Shown here piece by piece: positions 1 to 11,285 of a DNA stretch of 64,000 nucleotides (its first letter is position 1; every line of letters begins with the position of its first letter). The stretch is taken from the NCBI RefSeq assembly GCF_034190915.1, contig NW_026947501.1:992001-1056000 (forward strand), in the 5' to 3' direction. Origin of the DNA: Cavia porcellus. Its lineage: Eukaryota > Chordata > Mammalia > Rodentia > Caviidae. A program made the translations under genes and the position numbers. Below the pieces are notes generated by a model, which did no database searches, was not told the origin of the DNA, and saw only the letters and a program-made list of their open reading frames with translations.

Positions 1-3000
1 TTAGGTTTACAGTTATGGTTAGAGTTAGGTATAGTGTTAGCTTTAAGGTTAGGGTTTAGAATTAGTGTTAGGGGTAGGGTAAGGGTAAGGGTTAGGTTTA
101 CGCTTAGCCTTCGAGTTATGGTGAGGGTTAGAGTTATGTTTAGATTAGGGTTAGGGTTAGGTTTTGGGTTATGGTTAGATATTAGGGATAGTTTTAGGGT
201 TAGTGTTAGTGTTACGGTTAGAGTTTAGGATTAGAGTTAGGATGAGGGTTAGTGTTATCATTAGCGGTTAGTGTTATATTTGGTTTAGGGTTAGGGTAAA
301 AGCTTAGGTTTAGGTTTAGGGTTAGTGTTAGGGTTAGGGCTAGATGTTAGGGATAGTTTTAGGTTCAGGGTTAGTGTTAAATCTTCAGTTTGGGGTTAGG
401 GTTAGTGTTAGGGTTAGGGTTAATGTTAGGGTTAGAGTTAGGGTTAGGTTTAGGTTTAGGATTAGGCTTAAAGGTTATCTTTATGGTTAGGGTTAGGAAT
501 AGGGCAAAGGTTAGGATTAGGATTAGCTATTAGTTTCAGGGTTATGGTTACGGTTAGTGTTAGGGTTAGCTTTAGGTGTTAGTTTTAGGGTTAGTGTTAG
601 GGATAGGATTAGTGTAAGGATTAGGGTTATGGTTAGAGTTAGGGTTAAGTTTAGGTTTAGGCCTAGCGTTAAGGTTAGGGTTAGGATTACATTTAGGTTA
701 ACGTTAGGGTTAGGGTTAGGTTTAGGGTTACGGTTAGGTTTAGGGTGAGGGTTAGGTTTAGGGTTATGGTTAGGTTTGCGTGAGATGCAGTGTTAGGGTT
801 CGGGTTATAGTTAGGGTTAGGTTTAATTGTTAGGTGCAAGGGATAGGCTTATGGGTTAGGTTTAGGGTTAGTGTTAGGGTTAGGGTTATGGTTAGGGTTA
901 GGATTGTGCTTAGGGTTAGCATTTAGGGTTAGGTTTAGGGTTAATGTTAGTGTTATGGTTAGGGTTAGTGTTAGGTTGAGGTTTAGTGTTAGGTTAGGAT
1001 TAAGGTTACATGTTAGCTTTAGGGTTAGAGTTAGGGATAGGTTTAGGTTTAGGGTTAGTGTTAGAGGTTAGGGTTAGTGTTATGTTTAGGGATAGGGTTA
1101 GGGTTAGGGTTATAGAGGTATGTGTTTCGTTTAGGGTTAGCGTTAGGGTTAGGGTTAATGTTAGGTTTAAGTTAGGATTATGGTTAGTATTAGTGTTTAG
1201 GGTTAGGCTTAGGGTAAGGTTTAGTGTTATGGTTAGCGTTAGGGTTAGGTTGAGGTTTAGTGTTAGGTTAAGATTAGGGTTACAAGGTAGGTTTAATGTT
1301 AGGTTTAGTTTTAGGGTTAGCGATATGATTAGGGTTAGGTTTAGAGTTAGAGGTTAGAGTTAGTGTTATGTATAGGGTTAGGGTTAGAGGTATGTGTTAG
1401 GGTTAGGTTTAGCCTTAGGGCTAGGGTTAAGTTTATGGTTAGGGTTAGGGTTATGGTAGGGTTATGTTTAGGTTTAGGGGTAGGTACTATAGACAGGGTT
1501 AGCTTTAGTTTAAGGGGTAGGATTAGGGTTAGGGTAAGGGATGAATGTTAGGTTTAGGGTTAGGGTTAGGGCTAGGGTTAGTATTAGAAGTTAAGTTTGG
1601 GGTAGTGATAGGGCTATTACGTTTAGGGTTAGGGTTAGTGTTAGGGGTTAGGTGTTAGGAAGAGTTTTCAGGTTAGGCTTCGGGTTATGGTTAGTATTTG
1701 CGTTACGATTAGGTTTAGGGTTAGGCTTAGGGATAGGGTTAGGGTGAGGTTTAGTGATAGTTTTAGGGTTAGATTTAGCATTTGGGTTAGGGGTTAGGTG
1801 TTAGGGATAGGGTTAGGGTTAGGGTTAGCTTGACGGTTAGGTTTAGGCTTAGGGTAAGTGTTAGCTTTAGGGTTAGAGTGTAGTGTTAGTGTTACGGTTT
1901 GTGTTCGGGTTATGATTTGGCTTCGAGTTATGGTTAGGGTTAGGGTTACAATTAGGTAAGGCATAGGTTTGGGATTATGGTTAGGTTTAGGCTTTGATGT
2001 TAGGGATACTTTTAGGGTTAGTGTTAGTGTTATGTTTAGAGTTTAGGGTTAGGGTTAGGGTTATGGTTAGAGGTTAGCATTTTTTTCGATTAGTGTTAGG
2101 GTTAAAGCTTATTTTTATGGTTATGTTTAGTGTTAGGGTTAGCTTTCCGTTTAGGGTTATGGTAAGGGTTAGGGTTATGGTTGGTGGTTAGCGTTTGGTT
2201 TAGGGTTAGATTTAGGGTAAGAGTTAGTGTTAGGTTTAGGCTTAGAGGTTATGGTTAGTGTTAGGTTTAGGTTTAAAGCTTAGGTTCAGGGTTTGGGTTA
2301 GTGATAGGGTTAGGGATAGGGTAAGGGTTAAGATTAGGGTTACTGGTTAATTTTAGGGTTAGGGTTACGGTTAGGGTTAGGGTTAGGGTTAGGGTTAGGG
2401 TTAGGGTTAGCCTTGGGTTATAGTTAAGGTTAGAGTTACAATTAGGTTAGGATTAGGGTTAGGATTTTCATTAGATTTAGTGTTAGGGTTAGCGTTAGGC
2501 TTAGGGTTAGGGGTTAGGTGTGAGGTATAGGTTAATGGGTTAGGGTTAGCGTTAGGGTTATGTTTAGGTTAGGGTTAGGCTTAGGGTTAGTATTATGGTT
2601 AAGGTTAGGGTTAGGTTGAAGTTTAGGGTTAGGGTTAGTGTTAGGTTTAGAAGTTAGCTTTAGTGTTCAGTTTAGGGTTAGTGTAGGGATAGGTTTAGGG
2701 TTAGGGTTAGGGTGAGGGTTAGAGTTTAGGCTAATTCTTAGTGTTAGGGTTAGGTTTACGGTTAGGCTTAGGGTTAAATTATGGGTTAGGGTTTCGGTTA
2801 GGGTTATTGCTATCGTTAGGGCTGGGTTATGCTAGGATGAGGGTTAGGGTTATGTATTACAGTCAGGGTATGGGCTAGTTTAAGGGGTAGGGTTAGCATT
2901 ATGTTTAGGGTTAGGTAGGTTTAAGTTTATGATTATGGTTAGGGTTAGGATTAGTTTTAGGTTTACGGTTAGGATTAGAAATTAGGGTTAGGGGTACTGT

Positions 3001-3400
3001 TAGGTTTATATTTACAATTAGGATTAGTGTTAGTGTTATGTTTAGGCTTAGGGGTTACTTGTTTTATAGAGGGTTAAGATTAGGCTTCGGGTTACGTTTA
3101 GCGTTAGAGTTAGGATTAGGTTTGGGTTAGGCTGAGGGTTAGGGTTAGGTTTAGTGTTAGCTTTAGGGTTAGGTTTAGGGTTAGGGTTAGATGTTAGGGA
3201 CAGGGTTACATTTCGGGCTAGGGTTAGGTTTAAGGTAAGGCTTAGGTTTACCGTTATGTTTAGAGTTAGAAATAGTGTTACGTTTAGGGTTAGGTTTAGG
3301 GTTTGGGTTATGGTTAGGTTTAGGTTTAGGTTTAGGGTTAGGGTTATTTTAAGGTTTAGTAGTTTTATTTTATTGTTCGGTTTACGGTTAGGGTTAGAGT
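1..3400 (+). repeat. Degenerate TTAGGG telomere-like tract (left segment)
   Basis: The sequence reads as hexamers related to TTAGGG, most of them with one substitution, and exact runs are short. The clearest exact run is six TTAGGG units at 2371-2406. The T-T-A half is kept more often than the G-G-G half. Phase slips (TTTAGG, GGGGTTAGG) are common. Two copies of the recurrent TATTAC module lie near 1484 (as TACTATAGACAG) and 2855. No gene, promoter or foreign insertion is visible. This looks like old interstitial or subtelomeric repeat rather than a working telomere end, which would be nearly pure TTAGGG. That age reading is inferred from the divergence. Confidence 0.93.
2371..2406 (+). repeat. 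Exact (TTAGGG)6 run
   Basis: Six uninterrupted canonical vertebrate telomere hexamers, followed by a partial TTAG. It is among the longest perfect runs in the window and has enough GGG runs to form a G-quadruplex on the + strand. Either a recently corrected or expanded stretch, or a chance survivor of decay. Confidence 0.9.
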
Positions 3401-6400
3401 TAGAGTTAGGGTTAGGGTTAGATGTTACAGTTAGTGTTACGGTTAGGGTTAGGGTTAGTGTTAGGGTTAGGATTAGTGTTAGGGTTACTTTTAGTGTTAG
3501 AAGTTGGTTTAGTGTTAGGGTTAGGGTTAGGGTTAGGGTTAGAGTTAGAGTTAGGATTAGGGTTAAATTTTAGGATTAGCGTTTGGGTTAGGGTTAGGGT
3601 TAGGTTTAGAGTTTAGGGTCAAGGTTAGGGTTAGGGTTATGGTTAGAGGTTAACGTTAGGTTTAGGGTTAGAGTTGGGTTTAGGGTTAGAGTTAGGGTTA
3701 GGCTTAGATGTTATGGTTAAGTGTATGGTTAGGGTTAGGGTTTAAACTTAGGTTTACATTTAGGGTTAGGGTTAGGGTTAGAGTTACATTTAGGTTTAGG
3801 ATTAGTTTTAGGGTTAGTGTTAATGGTTGGTTTAGGGATTAGGTGTAAGGGAGAGGCTTAGGGTTAGGCTTCGGGTTATGGTTAGTGTTAGGTTTATGAT
3901 TAGGTTTAGGGTTAGCGTTAGGGTTAGCGATAGTGTTAGGGGTTAGGCTTACTGTTAGTTTCAGGGTTAGGTTTAGGCTTAGGGTTAGGCATTTATTGTT
4001 AGGGATAGTATTAGGGTTATGTTTAGGTTTAGGGTTAGGATTAGGGTTAGGTTTATGGTTAGTTTTAGGGTTATGGTTAGTTTTAGGGTTAGGGTTAGAC
4101 TTTAGGGTTAGGGTTAGGTTTGGTGTTAGGGTTAGGGTTAGGATTCGGGTTAGGGTTACAGTTAATGGTTAGCATTAGATTAGTGTTAGATTTTGGAGTT
4201 AGTGTTAGGGTTAGGGTTAGGCTTAGAGTTTACGGTTAGGCTTCGTGTTAGGGTTATCATTAAAGCTTAAGATTTGTGTTAGGGTGAGTTAGGGTTAGGG
4301 TTAGGGTTAGGGTTAGTGTTAAGGTGTGTGTTAGGGTAAGGGTTATAGGGTGTGGGTTAGGGTTATGCTAGTGTTAGGGTTAGGTATTACAGTCTGTTTT
4401 AGGGTTAGTTTAAGGGGTAGGGGTAGGGTTAGAGTTAGGGTTAAGGATTAATGTTAGGTTTAGTGTTGTGGTTATGGTTATGGTTAGGGCTGGGGTTTGG
4501 GTTAGGCTTAGGTTTAGGGTTAGGATTAGAAGTTAGGGTTAAGGGTAGGGCTAGGTTATGGTTACATTAAGGGTTAGTGTTAGGGTTAGAGTTAGGGGTT
4601 AGGTGTTAGGGAGAGGATTAAGATTAGGCTACGGATTATGGTTAGCATTAGGGTTTCGGATAGGTTTAGGGTTAGGCTTAGGCTCAGTGTTAGGGTTAGG
4701 TTTAGTGTTAGTTTTAGGGTTAGGTTTATGGTTATGGTGGGGATTTTGTGTTAGGGAGAGGGTTAGAGTTAGGGTTACGGTTAGGTTTATGGTAAGGGTT
4801 AGGTTTACTGTTAGGTTTTGGGTTTGGAATCATGTTAGGTTTAGGGTTAGGGTTTAGGGTTAGGTTTCGGGTTAGGGTTAGGGTTAGGTTTAGGTTTAGG
4901 GTTAGGCTTACTTTTAGGGTTCAAATTTGGTTTAGTGTTAATGTTGGTGTTAGTGTTAGAGTTAGAGTTAGGGTTAGGTTTAGATGTTAGGGTTAGGGTT
5001 AGTGTTACCGTTAGTGCTAGGTTTAGGGTTAGTGTTACGGATAGAGTTTAGGGTTAAGTTTAGTGTTAGAGTTAGCATTAAAATTAGGGTTAGGGTTATG
5101 GTTAGAAGTTATCATTATCTTTAGGGTTATTGTTTGGGTTTAGCTTTAGGTTTAGGTTGAGGCTTAGAGATTATGGTTAATTTTAGGATTACATTTAGGG
5201 TTAAAACTTAGGTTTAGGTTTAGGGTTATGGTTAGTGTTAGTGTTAGGGTTAGGGGTTAGAGGTTAGAGAAAGGGTTAGGGTTAGCTTTAAGGTTAGGAT
5301 AGGGTTAGGTTTAGTATTAGAGGAATGGGTTAGGGTTAGGGTTAGTGTTAGGGTGATGGTTAGGTTTAGGGTTAGGGTTAGGGTGAGGGCTGGGGTTAGG
5401 TTTAGAGGTATGGGTAAGGGTTAGGTTTAGGGGTAGGGTTCGGGTTAGCGTTAGTGTTATGGTAGGTTTAGGGTTAGAGTTAGGGTTACATATTACAGTC
5501 AGTGTTAGCGTTAGTTTAACGCGTAGTGTTAGGGTTAGGGTTAAGGATTAATGTTAGGTTTAGGGTTAGGTTTATGGTTAGCATTAGTGTTAGGGTTTGA
5601 GTTAGATTTTAGGGTTAGCATTAGGTTTGTGTTAGGATTAAGGAAAGGGTTAGGACTAGGGTTATGGTTAGGGCTTGGATTAGGATTAAGGTTAGGTTTA
5701 GGGTTAGATTTAGGGATTAGGTGTTAGGGATAGGGTTAGGGTTAGGCTTCGTGTTAAGTTTAGGTTTAGGGTTACGATTAGGTTAGGGATAGTGTTAGGG
5801 TTAGTGTTAGCATTTGCATTAATTTTATGTTTATTTTTATGGTTAGGATTAGGGTTAGGTTTAGGGGTTACGTGTTAGAAATAAGGTTGTAGTTAGGATT
5901 ATGGCTCGTGTTAGCGTTAGGGTTAACTTTAGGGTTAGTGTTACGGTTAGCGTTAGGGGTTAGTGTTAGTGTTAGGATTAGAGTTCAGTTTAGTTTTAGG
6001 GTTAGGGTTAGTGTTAGGCTTAGGGTTAGGGTTAGGGTTAGGCTTAGGCTTAGGGTTTGGTTAGGTTAAGGGTTAAAAGTTAGGTTTAGTGTTAGTTTTA
6101 GGTTTCGGGATAGGAATAGGTCAGTGTTAGCGTTAGGGTTAGATTTTAAGGTTACGATTAGGGTTAGGGTTATGGTTAGGGTTAGAGGTATGGGTTAGGG
6201 TTAGGTTTAGGGATAGGTTTAGGATTATGGTTAGTGTTAGGGTTAGGGATCGGTTAAGGTTAGGCTTTGGGTTATGGTTATGGTTAGGTTTAAGTTTATT
6301 GTTTGCTTTAGGGTTAAGTTGAGTTTTAGGTTTAGGGTAAGGTTTAGGGTTAGAAGTTAGGTTTAGTTTTAGGTTTAGGGATACGTTAGTGTTAGATTTA

Positions 6401-6590
6401 GGATTAGTGTTAGGGTGAGAGCTATGGGTTAGGGTTTGGTTTAGCGGTAGGGTTAGCATTAGCGTTAGGTTTATGGTAGGTTTAGGGTTAGAGCTAGGGC
6501 TAGGTATTACTCTCAGGGTTAGTGTTAATTTAATGGGTAGGGTTCGGGTTAGGGTTAAGGTTAGGCTTAGGCTTATGTTTAGAGGTTAGC
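3400..6590 (+). repeat. Diverged ~3.1-kb higher-order block 1
   Basis: First of four paralogous blocks made of telomere-like hexamers. Shared landmarks are AGGCTTAGATGTTATGG at 3700, a GCATTTATTGTTAGGGATAG stretch near 3985, GGGTTCAAATTTGG near 4918, TATTAC modules at 4385, 5491 and 6505, and a closing GAGGTTAGCTTTAGG near 6573. The same landmarks recur in order about 3.2 kb downstream. Boundaries are approximate because every position is telomere-like. No coding capacity beyond low-complexity frames. Confidence 0.7.
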
Positions 6591-9570
6591 TTTAGGTTTA
6601 GGATTAGGGATAAGGTTAGAGTTTAGTGTTAAATTTCGGGTTAGGGTTAGGGTTAGGTTTAACGTTAGGGTTAGGATTAGAAGTTAGTGTTATAGGTAAG
6701 GTTAGGTTTATTATACGGTTAGGGTTAGGGTTAGGGTTAGATTTTAGTGTTAGTTTTAGGGTTAGGGTTAGCGTTAGGGTTAGGGTTAGTGTTCCGGTTA
6801 GAGGTTAGGGTTAAGGTTAGGATTAATGTTATGGTTAGAGGTTAGTGTTAGGTTTAGGGTCAGAGTTGGGTTCAGGGTTAGTGTTAGGGTTAGGCTTAGA
6901 TGTTATGGTTAAGGTTAGGGTTAGCATTAAAACTTAGGGTTAGGGTTAGGGTTAGGGTTAGGTTTAGGGTTACAGTTAGGGTTAGGGTTAGTGTTAGGTT
7001 TAGTGTTAGGGTTAAGTTTAGAGTTAGGTGTTAGGGAGAGGCTTAGGGTTAGGCTTCGTGTTACAGTTAGTGTTAGGGTTATGATTAGGTTTAGGGTTAG
7101 GGTTAGGGCTTGGGTTATTCTTAGTGTTAGGTTTACTCTTAGTTTTAGTGTTAGGTTTAGGTTTAGAGTTAGGGGTTTATTTTTAGTGATAGAATCAGGT
7201 TTATGTTTAGGTATAGGGTTAGGGTTATGGTTAGGGTTAGTGTTAGGTTTATGGTTGTTTTTAGGGTTATGGTTAGTTTTAGGATCAGGTTTAGGCTTTA
7301 GGGTTAGGATTAGGGTTAGGGTTAGGGTTAGAGTTTAGCGTTAGGTTTAATGTTACAGATTGGTGTTAGGGTTAGGGTTAGCGTTAGGCTTACAGTTTAT
7401 GGTTAGGCTTAGAGTTAGGGTTTTTGTTAAAGCTTAGGTTTTGGGTTAGGTTCAGGTTTTGTATTAGGGTTATTTTTAGGCTTAGTGTTAGGGTAAGAGT
7501 TAGAGGTATGGGTTAGGGTTATGGTTAGGGTTAGGGTTAGGGTTAGCCTTAGGGTTATGCTAGTGTTAGGGTTAGGGCTAGGTATTACAGTCAGTTTTAA
7601 CCTTAGTTTAAGTGGTAGGTGTAGGGTTACAGTTAGGGTTAGGTATTAATGTTAGGTTTAGGGTTGTGGTTATGGTTATGGTTAGAGTTAGGGTTTGGCT
7701 TAGGCTTAGGTTTAGGGTTAGGGTTAAAGATAGGGTTAGGGGTAGGGCTCGGTTTATTGTTACAGTTATGGTTAGGGTTAGTGTTAGGGTTAGAGTTAGG
7801 GGTTAGGTGTTAGGGAGAGCTTTAAGATTAGGCTATGGGTTATGGTTAGTGTGAGAGTTACGAATAGGTTTAGGGTTAGACTTAGGCTCAGGGTTAGGGT
7901 TCTGTTTAGTGTTAGTTTTAGGGTTAGGTTTATGGTTAAGGTTGGGGTTTGGTGTTAGGGGAGGGTTAGAGTTAGGGTTATGGTTAGGTTTAGGGTAAGG
8001 GTTAGGCTTTCTGTTAGGGTTAGGGTTTGGAATCTTGTTAGGTTTAGGGTTAGGGTTTAGGGTTAGGGTTAGGTTTAGGTTTAGGGTTAGGCTTACTTTT
8101 AGGGTTCAAATTTCGTTTAGTGTTAATGTTGGGGTTAGTGTTAGTGTTAGAGTTAGGGTTATGTTTAGATGTGAGGCTTAGGGTTAGTGTTACCGTTAGG
8201 GATATGGTTGGGGTTAGTGTTAAGATTAGGGATAGGGTTAGGTTTAGTTTTAGAGGAATGGGTTAGGGTTAGGGTTATGGTTAAGGTTAGGGTTAGGGTT
8301 AGGGTGAGAATTAGGGTTAGGGTTAGGGTTAGAGGTATGGGTTAGGGTTAGGTTTAGGGGTAGGCTTCAGGTTAGGGTTAGTATTATGTTAGGTTTAGGG
8401 TTAGGGTTAGGGTTACATATTACAGTAAGTGTTAGCGTTAGTTTAAAATGTAGTGTTACGGTTAGGGTTAAGAATTTTAGGTTTAGAGTTAGGTTTATGG
8501 TTATGGTTAGGGTTAGGGTTAGTGTTAGTGCTTGGGTTAGATTTTAGGGTTAGGGTTAGGTTTGTTTTAGGGTTAAAGATAAGTTTATGACTAGGGTTAA
8601 GGTTAGGCCTTGGATTAGGATTAAGGTTAGGTTTAGTGTTAGAATTAGGTGTTAGGTGTTAGTGATAGGGTTAAGGTTAGGCTTCGGGTTACGTTTAGGT
8701 TAAGGGTTACGATTAGGTTAGGGATAGTCTTAGGGTTAGTGTTAGCATTTGCATTAGATTTTTGTTTAGTTTTATGGTTATGGTTAGGGTTAGGTTTGGG
8801 GTTAGGTGTTAGAAATGAGGTTGTAGTTAGGGTTATGGTTCATGTTAGGTTTAGTGTTAGCGTTTGCATTAGATTTATGTTTAGTTTTTTGGTTAGGGTT
8901 AGGGTTAACTTTAGGGTCAGTGTTAGGGTTAGGGTTAGGTTTATGGTTAGCGTTAGGATTAGAGTTCGGTTTAATTTTAGGCTTAGGTTTGGGTTAGGTT
9001 AAGGGTTAAAAGTTAGGTTTAGGTTTAGTTTTAGGTTTAGGGATAGGAATAGGTCAGTGTTAGGGTTAGGGTTAGGGTTAGGGTTAGGGTTAGAAGTTAA
9101 GTTTAGGATTAGGGTTAAGGTTAGGGTTAATGTTAGAGGTATGGGTTAGGGTTAGGTTTAGGGGTAGGCTAAGGATTAGGGTTAGTGTTAGGGTTAGGGA
9201 TAGGGTTAAGGTTAGGCTTTGGGTTATGGTTATGGTTAAGGTTAAGTTTATGGTTTGGTTTAGGGTTAGGTTGAGGTTAAGTTTTAGGGTTAGTTTAGGG
9301 TTAAATGTTAGGTTTAGTTTTAGGTTTAGGGATAGGTTAGTGTTAGAGTTAGGGTTAGGGTTAGACGTTAAGTTTAGGATAAGAGTTAGGGTTAGGGTTA
9401 TGATGAGAGCTATGGGTTAGGGTTTGGTTTAGCAGTAGGGTAAGTATTAGGTTTATGTTTATGGTAGGTTTAGGGTTAGCGCTAGTGCTAGGTGTTACTG
9501 TCAGGGTTAGTGTTATTTTAAGGGGAAGGGTTCGGGTTCGGGTTAGGCTTAGGGTTATGTTTAGAGGTTA
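6591..9570 (+). repeat. Diverged ~3.0-kb higher-order block 2
   Basis: Paralogue of the preceding block. Its landmarks are AGGCTTAGATGTTATGG at 6892, GGTTTATTTTTAGTGATAG near 7173, TATTAC modules at 7583, 8418 and 9493 (the last as TGTTAC), and GGGTTCAAATTTCG near 8102. They sit 2.9-3.2 kb after their partners in block 1. An exact (TTAGGG)5 run lies at 9060-9089. The many point differences from block 1 indicate an old duplication. Confidence 0.7.
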
Positions 9571-11285
9571 GCTTTAGGTTTAGGGTTAGGGATAGTGTTA
9601 GAGTATAAGGTTAGAGTTAGGGTTAGAGTTAGGGTTAGGCTTAACGTTAGGATTAGGATTAGAAGTTAGGGTTATGGGTAAGGTTAGTGTTATGATTACG
9701 GTTAGGGTTAGGGTTAGGGTTAGCGTTTGGGTTAGAGTTAGGGTTAGTGTTAGGGTTAGAAGTTACTTTAGTGTTAGGTTTAGGGTTAGGGTCAGTATTA
9801 GAGTTAGATTTAGGGTTAGGGTTAGATTTTAGGGTTAGTTTTAGGGCTAGGTTTAGGGTTAGTGTTATGGTTAGAGGTTAGGGTTAAAGTTAGAATTAAT
9901 TTTATGGTTAGAGGTTAGCGTTAGGTTGAGGGTTAGAGTTGGGTTAGGGTTAGGGTTATGGTTAGGCTTAGATGTTATGGTTAATGTTAGGGTTAAGGTT
10001 AGGGTTAAAACTTAGGCTTAGGGTTAGGGTTAGGGTTAGAGTTATGGTTAGGTTTAGGGTTAGTGTTAGGTTTAGTGTTAGGGTTAGGTTTAGAGGTTAG
10101 GTGTTAGGGAGAGGCTTAGTGTTAGGCTTCGTGTTACGGTTAGTGTTAGGGTTATGATTAGATTTAGGGATAGGGTTTTTCTTAGGGTTAGGTTTACTCT
10201 TAGTTTTAGGGTTAGGTTTAGGCTTAGGGTTAGGGGTTTATTGTTAGTGATAAGATCAGTGTTATGTTTAGTTTTAGGGTTAGGGTTATTGTTAGGTTTA
10301 CGGTTAGTTTTGGTTTTATGGCTAGTTTTAGGGTTAGGTTTAGGCTTTAGGGTTAGAGTTAGGATTAGGATTAGGGTTAGGGTTATGGTTAGAGGTTAGC
10401 ATTAGGTTTAATGTTAGAGTTTGGTGTTAGGGTTAGGGTTAGGGTTAGGCTTACATTTTATGGTTAGTCTTAGTGTTAGGGTTTTTGTTAAAGCTTAGGT
10501 TTTGGGTTAGGTTGAGTGTTTGGATTAGGGTTTGTGTTAGGCTTAGTGTTAGGGTAAGGGTTAGAGGTATGGGTTAGGGTTATGTTTAGGGTTAGTGTTA
10601 GGCTTAGGATTATTCTTGGGTTAGGGTTAGGATTAAGTATTACAGTCAGGTTTAGGGTTAGTTTAAGGGGTAGGGTTAGGTTTAGATTTAGGGTTAGGAA
10701 TTAATGTTAGTTTTAGTGTTAGGGTTAGGGTTAGGGTCAGGGCTAGGGTTAGAGGTATATGTTAGGGTTAGAATTAGGGTTAGGGTTAGATTTAGGTTTA
10801 GTTTTAGGCTTAGGGTTAGGTTTAGGTTTCAAAGTTAGGTTTATTGTTAGTTTTTGGCTTAAGGTTAGGGATAGGTTTGGTTTACGGTTATGGTTAAAGG
10901 TTAAGGTTAGGATTAAGGTTAGGATTAGTGTTACAGTTAGGGTTAGGGTTAGAGGTATGGGTTAGGGTTAGGTTTAGTGGTAGGGTTAGGACTAGGCATA
11001 GTGTTAGTGTTAGGGATAGGGTTACGGTTAGGCTTTGGATTATGGTTATGTTTAGGGTTAAAATTTTATATTAGGATTAGTGTTAGTGTTAGGGTTAGGG
11101 TTAGGTTTAGAGGCATGGGATAGGTTTAGGTTTACGGGAACAGTTAGAATTAAGAATAGGGTTATGGTAGGTTTAGGTTTAGGGTTAGGGCTAGATATTA
11201 CTGTCAGGGTTAGTGTTAGTTTAAGGGGTAGGGTTCGGGTTAGGTCGAGGGTTAGGCTTAGGGTTATGTTTAGAGGTTAGCTTTA
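9571..11285 (+). repeat. Shortened higher-order block 3 (~1.7 kb)
   Basis: Carries the early landmarks (AGGCTTAGATGTTATGG at 9964, GGTTTATTGTTAGTGATAAG near 10236, TATTAC module at 10638) and the closing landmark (TATTAC at 11196, then GAGGTTAGCTTTAGG near 11272). The middle part of about 1.3 kb found in blocks 1 and 2 is missing. The simplest reading is a deletion, or an unequal exchange that left a short unit. Confidence 0.6.

Noticed and set aside
6139..6459. Minus-strand open frames rich in Asn-Pro and Leu-Thr (also 13319-13790, 18018-18254, 26932-27159, 31552-31902)
   Set aside because: These are the CCCTAA complement read in frame. Such frames appear wherever variants happen to remove the stop codon TAA, so they are repeat artefacts.
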